NCBI RefSeq assembly: GCF_000227115.2
Contig: NC_016480.1
Coordinates: 1,054,001-1,118,000, forward strand
From: Naumovozyma dairenensis CBS 421
Taxonomy: Eukaryota > Ascomycota > Saccharomycetes > Saccharomycetales > Saccharomycetaceae
DNA: 64,000 nucleotides
Direction: 5' to 3'
In this document: positions 60,629 to 64,000 of the stretch, piece by piece
Layout: each line of letters starts with the position of its first letter
How positions within the stretch are numbered: the stretch's first letter is position 1
The notes under the pieces: generated by a model
Told to the model about the DNA's origin: nothing
Seen by the model: only the letters and a program-made list of their open reading frames with translations
Databases searched by the model: none
Position numbers and translations under genes: made by a program

Positions 60629-61279
60629 ATGTCTACTGAACCATACAAAAACGTCTATTTATTACCACAAACTAACCAACTATTGGGTTTATATTCTATC
60701 ATCAGAGACAAAAGTACAGCTAGACCGGATTTCATATTTTATTCTGACAGAATCATCAGATTATTAGTTGAAGAAGGTTTAAACCATTTACCAGTCACTA
60801 GAAAAAACGTCGACACTCACACAAATGAAGTCTTCAGAGGTGTCGCATTTAAGGGTAAAATTTGCGGTGTCTCTATCGTTAGAGCGGGTGAATCTATGGA
60901 ACAAGGTTTAAGAGATTGTTGTAGATCTGTTCGTATCGGTAAGATTTTGATTCAAAGGGATGAAGAAACTGCTTTACCAAAATTATTCTACGAAAAATTA
61001 CCAGAAGATATTGAAGATAGATATGTTTTCTTATTAGATCCAATGTTAGCCACAGGTGGTAGTGCTATCATGGCCACCGACGTTTTAATTAAAAGAGGCG
61101 TTAAGCCAGAAAGAATTTACTTCTTGAACTTAATTTGTAGTAAAGAAGGTATTGATAAGTATCACGCTGCTTTCCCAGATGTTAAGATCGTCACCGGTGC
61201 CTTAGATAGAGGTTTGAATGAACAAAAATATTTGGTTCCTGGTCTAGGTGATTTCGGTGACAGATACTACTGCATTTAA
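60629..61279 (+). CDS. FUR1: Uracil phosphoribosyltransferase
   Basis: Protein of 216 residues, the same length as S. cerevisiae Fur1. It converts uracil and PRPP to UMP in pyrimidine salvage and also activates 5-fluorouracil. Conserved blocks are YLLPQTNQLLGLYSIIRDKST near the N-terminus, GVSIVRAGESMEQGL with the PRPP loop, the PRPP-binding motif LLDPMLATGGSA and the uracil-binding ALDRGLNEQKYLVPGLGDFGDRYYC at the end. Codon use is noticeably more biased than in the neighbours, as in highly expressed genes. It follows the YHR127W-ALF1-LSM7 group and precedes ARP1, as YHR128W precedes YHR129C. Confidence 0.98.
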   Translation: MSTEPYKNVYLLPQTNQLLGLYSIIRDKSTARPDFIFYSDRIIRLLVEEGLNHLPVTRKNVDTHTNEVFRGVAFKGKICGVSIVRAGESMEQGLRDCCRSVRIGKILIQRDEETALPKLFYEKLPEDIEDRYVFLLDPMLATGGSAIMATDVLIKRGVKPERIYFLNLICSKEGIDKYHAAFPDVKIVTGALDRGLNEQKYLVPGLGDFGDRYYCI

Positions 61280-61477
61280 GTACTATCTTTTCATTTGTAA
61301 ATAATAATAGTGTATAATGTCAATTTCTTCGATTTCATGTACCTGAATGTTGAATGAAAAATGCATATATTGTTACATACTTATTTAATCTTTTAATCAT
61401 GCATGAACGGGCGAACGTATTATCTCGTCTTTTCCTAAGTTCCTTTAATCTTTTTTTTGTTGTTGTACAGTTTCTGA

Positions 61478-62623
61478 TCAGAAAAAAGATTTTTGACCGC
61501 TACTTTCTTCCCAATCCGATTTCGTAACCCACAGGTTTTTGAATGTCGATAACCCGGTTAGAATCGAACCACCTATCCAAGAAGTGTACTTCCTTTCAGG
61601 AGGTGCAAGGATCTTAATCTTGGCTCTATTATTAGTCAATTCTTGCAGATCGCCTAATAACCGACTCCCAAATCCCTTGAATAAAGTTGATCCTCCGGTC
61701 AATAATATATTCGAGAATAGTTTAGGGCGTAGTTCAAGATCCACTTTCGAGATACTTTCGAAACACATTGCAGAAACATTTTCATTTTCCAATCCCATCA
61801 GTTGCGGATTGAATAGAACTTCCGGCGATCTAAATCTCTCCTTATTAAGCGTCAGTTCCTTTCCATCTGGTAATTTGAATTTACATGACATTTCGTCTTG
61901 CCTCAGATAGTAGCTTTCTTCACTTTTATTAAAATCTTCAGAAATATAACAGACTTTCTCTTTGATAGTTCGAACGATTTCTTTCTCATTACTTGAATAT
62001 AGAGATATACCAGAAGACTTTCTTATTTGGAATTGTAAATGTTCAGTGATGTCTCGACCCCCGACTTCCATCTTCCTTATCGAAGCCGGTAAGACGAAAC
62101 CTTCATAAATAGGTGTTGAACTACAATACCCATCTCCGCAATCCACTACACAACCAGTGGTGTTACCACTTGCATAAAGTGATAATACAGATGGATTGGC
62201 CACGTATAACGACGGTATGTTAAATGTTTCAAATAACCTTTCACACATTATATGCCTTTGCTTCTCAATAGTCAATGGGGCCTCAGTAATCAATAGTGGA
62301 TGTTCCTCTATATTTTGGACATTTAATGTATCATTAAAGATATGCCACCAAAGTAGTTCCATATCATCCCAATTATCAACTACTCCGCGATTCATGGGAT
62401 GTTGAAGCCTTAATAAACCTCGAATACTTTGGGCACGATTTCCAATATATTTGTCCAAGTTTTCCAACTGACCCGTGATCATTATTTTGTCATATTTTGG
62501 CATTCCTGTAAGGTTATATTCAAAACCTGCTGGTTTGTCTTGACGACTAAAACCGGACTTTATAATACAGGAACCATTATCAATTACTATTGGCTGATTG
62601 TAGATAATATCATTATGATTCAT
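61478..62623 (-). CDS. ARP1: Actin-related protein Arp1 (dynactin)
   Basis: Protein of 381 residues (S. cerevisiae 384) of the actin fold. Arp1 forms the short filament of dynactin, which supports dynein in moving the spindle. Actin-type blocks are IVIDNGSCIIKSGFS (phosphate loop 1), NRGVVDNWDDMELLWWHIF, CVVDCGDGYCSSTPIYEG (phosphate loop 2), GGRDITEHL and LLTGGSTLFKGFGSRL (adenosine motif), with KYTSWIGGSILTGLSTF near the end. It is more divergent than actin, and the length fits Arp1. It converges with FUR1 (about 200 bases between stops), as in S. cerevisiae. Confidence 0.95.
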   Translation of the reverse strand: MNHNDIIYNQPIVIDNGSCIIKSGFSRQDKPAGFEYNLTGMPKYDKIMITGQLENLDKYIGNRAQSIRGLLRLQHPMNRGVVDNWDDMELLWWHIFNDTLNVQNIEEHPLLITEAPLTIEKQRHIMCERLFETFNIPSLYVANPSVLSLYASGNTTGCVVDCGDGYCSSTPIYEGFVLPASIRKMEVGGRDITEHLQFQIRKSSGISLYSSNEKEIVRTIKEKVCYISEDFNKSEESYYLRQDEMSCKFKLPDGKELTLNKERFRSPEVLFNPQLMGLENENVSAMCFESISKVDLELRPKLFSNILLTGGSTLFKGFGSRLLGDLQELTNNRAKIKILAPPERKYTSWIGGSILTGLSTFKNLWVTKSDWEESSGQKSFF

Positions 62624-64000
62624 TTCCTAACAATAAAGACACCACATAGATGAAAATATTAGTGATGTGTAGTACCAATTGTATCTAGGTCTTTTTCCTT
62701 TTGTTTTGATGCTATCTACCAGTGTTTTCTTTTGGTCGTTATTGTTTTAATTCCTAATTTTCTGTATGTATTAAACCGGCGTCACACTTACTAGAGTATT
62801 CGCGTCATAAATAGAGTTCAATGATCCTTTTAATAAACTACTTAAACAAACTTTCTAAAGGTTGAGTGTGCTTTCACAACTTAGCTAGTGAGCCATTAAT
62901 TGGGTAATGGGTATCGAGGCTTTAAAAAAATTCTAAACTAGTTTCTATAGATAGCAAAGTGATCTAGTAATTTCTATTCAGGCTTCTTATAACACAAAAG
63001 ATACGTGTTTCTAAAAACAACCTTCCTCCCACCTTCCCACACTGGTGGGCACCTACCTATTTTCTATACATATATATATATTAACAAAAATATGATTGAG
63101 GTTTTAAATAAGTTTTCTCAGTTGAATAGATGCACAGAATAGCTAAGTTTGAAGCTATCTTCCCTTTATTCACCAAAAATTTCATTATACCTACTATTTT
63201 ATTAACATAAACCAAATCATTCCATAGTTTTTCTATTTTCAAATCTCCTTTGGCCAATAATCAGTAAAATGCCTTGCAAGTGTAGGCAACTACAAACTAA
63301 GACCCCTGCTCTTTTTGATCTTATATCTCCTTGAAAAATAAAAAAGTCTTAATTAATTTTCCAAAGACTCTTTTAATTACCGGCCCCTCAGCTAAGCTAT
63401 TAAGCCTAACAAAGTATAGGCTGGTTACATATACATCCATGCGATGCTCTAAAAAATTCAACCATCGGTGGCCACATGTAGGTGCATTAACCGTCATTCA
63501 AAAATATTAATATGTTGGATTGTATGTATGCGAGTATACATCGAATTATCATAATTTTCTGCGTATCGGCATTAAGCTCTAATTCTATCAATTTGTCTTT
63601 ACAACTTCTCTGATGCTTGTTTCTGTTAGAAATTTTTTGCAACGTTTGTCACTTAGATTTGTCTTTTCAGCGGCTCTTTACCTTCAGAAGCAGCGCAAGC
63701 ATTAATTGCTTTTTTTGCGTTTTAATACTGGTTCAAAAGCTTCGCAGGGTTATTAGTTATTTAATTAGAACCACACAATTTCTGTCGAATATGGTTTCTA
63801 GTGAAATGTACGTACAGAGTTTTTAATCTATTTTCCCAAAACGGAAATTATTTTCTTCAAGTTTTCGGAAGATCTGGCTGTATCTTTGTAAAAATTAAAA
63901 CGTTTTAAAACGTGTAATTACCCGATTAGGAAGATTACATGATACATTGCATCATAACCTCATTAAAATGGGGGAAGAAATACCTGTAGGAAACTTATTG
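62624..64000. other. Gene-free region at the right end
   Basis: About 1.4 kb with no convincing gene. It has a short hairpin-forming CCCACACTGGTGGG at 63036-63049, AT-rich tracts near 63075, and a Reb1-type TTACCCG at 63918-63924 close to the end. A promoter for ARP1 and for a gene beyond the window probably lies here. Confidence 0.5.

Noticed and set aside
61555..61570. GAATCGAACC, resembling a tRNA B box read in reverse
   Set aside because: It lies inside the ARP1 coding region and has no A box or cloverleaf around it.
1..64000. CRISPR arrays, prophages, operons or bacterial-type signals
   Set aside because: None seen; the DNA is eukaryotic nuclear with yeast introns and monocistronic genes.

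Overview
This 64 kb window is nuclear DNA of a budding yeast of the family Saccharomycetaceae. The sequence is AT-rich with closely packed, mostly intron-less genes. The two introns that can be placed have a GTATGT or GTATGC donor, a TACTAAC branch point and a short length. Nearly every gene has a recognisable Saccharomyces cerevisiae counterpart. The order mixes genes that S. cerevisiae keeps on two sister tracks from the whole-genome duplication, and it lacks many genes that an unduplicated relative would have. That points to a post-duplication species outside Saccharomyces (Naumovozyma or Kazachstania type); the species itself cannot be fixed from the sequence. All assignments are by eye from protein motifs and remembered gene order; no search was run.

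Left block (1-30.5 kb) corresponds to the RAS1-TRS33 region of S. cerevisiae chromosome XV (YOR101-YOR115) merged with the RAS2-YNL108C region of chromosome XIV. Its order is RAS, PIN2, VAM3, MET4 (-), RGS2, LEU4/LEU9, INP53, YAF9 (-), TFC7 (frameshifted here), a Maf-family gene (YOR111W), CEX1, AZF1, a beta-mannosyltransferase-like gene with no S. cerevisiae counterpart that I know of, and TRS33 (-).

Right block (30.7-62.7 kb) corresponds to YHR114W-YHR129C of chromosome VIII with pieces of the sister chromosome XIV track. Its order is BZZ1, COX23, TOM71/TOM70, ORC6 (-), SET1, MSH1, CIA2, EPT1 (intron), NDT80, an assembly gap beside repeat-like DNA, tRNA-Phe (-), a small respiratory-type gene, a GIG1/DUF3605 gene, a GPI-protein gene (-), the YHR127W gene (broken by a gap), ALF1 (-), LSM7 (intron), FUR1 and ARP1 (-). 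The step from TRS33 to BZZ1 is a synteny break relative to S. cerevisiae.

Functions are mixed, as is usual in yeast: cAMP/Ras signalling, vacuolar SNARE traffic, sulfur and leucine control, phosphoinositide turnover, chromatin (YAF9, SET1), Pol III transcription, tRNA export, mitochondrial import and genome maintenance, replication licensing, Fe-S assembly, phospholipid synthesis, meiosis, tubulin folding, mRNA decay/splicing and pyrimidine salvage. The most informative signals outside the ordinary genes are the mannosyltransferase, a one-base break in TFC7, a tRNA-Phe with an atypical base at position 73, a URS1 plus MSE pair before NDT80, a cluster of CCAAT and Cbf1 sites before a 68-residue gene, and a G-quadruplex/telomere-like tract near 56.3 kb. 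I found no clear evidence of a wholly new system.
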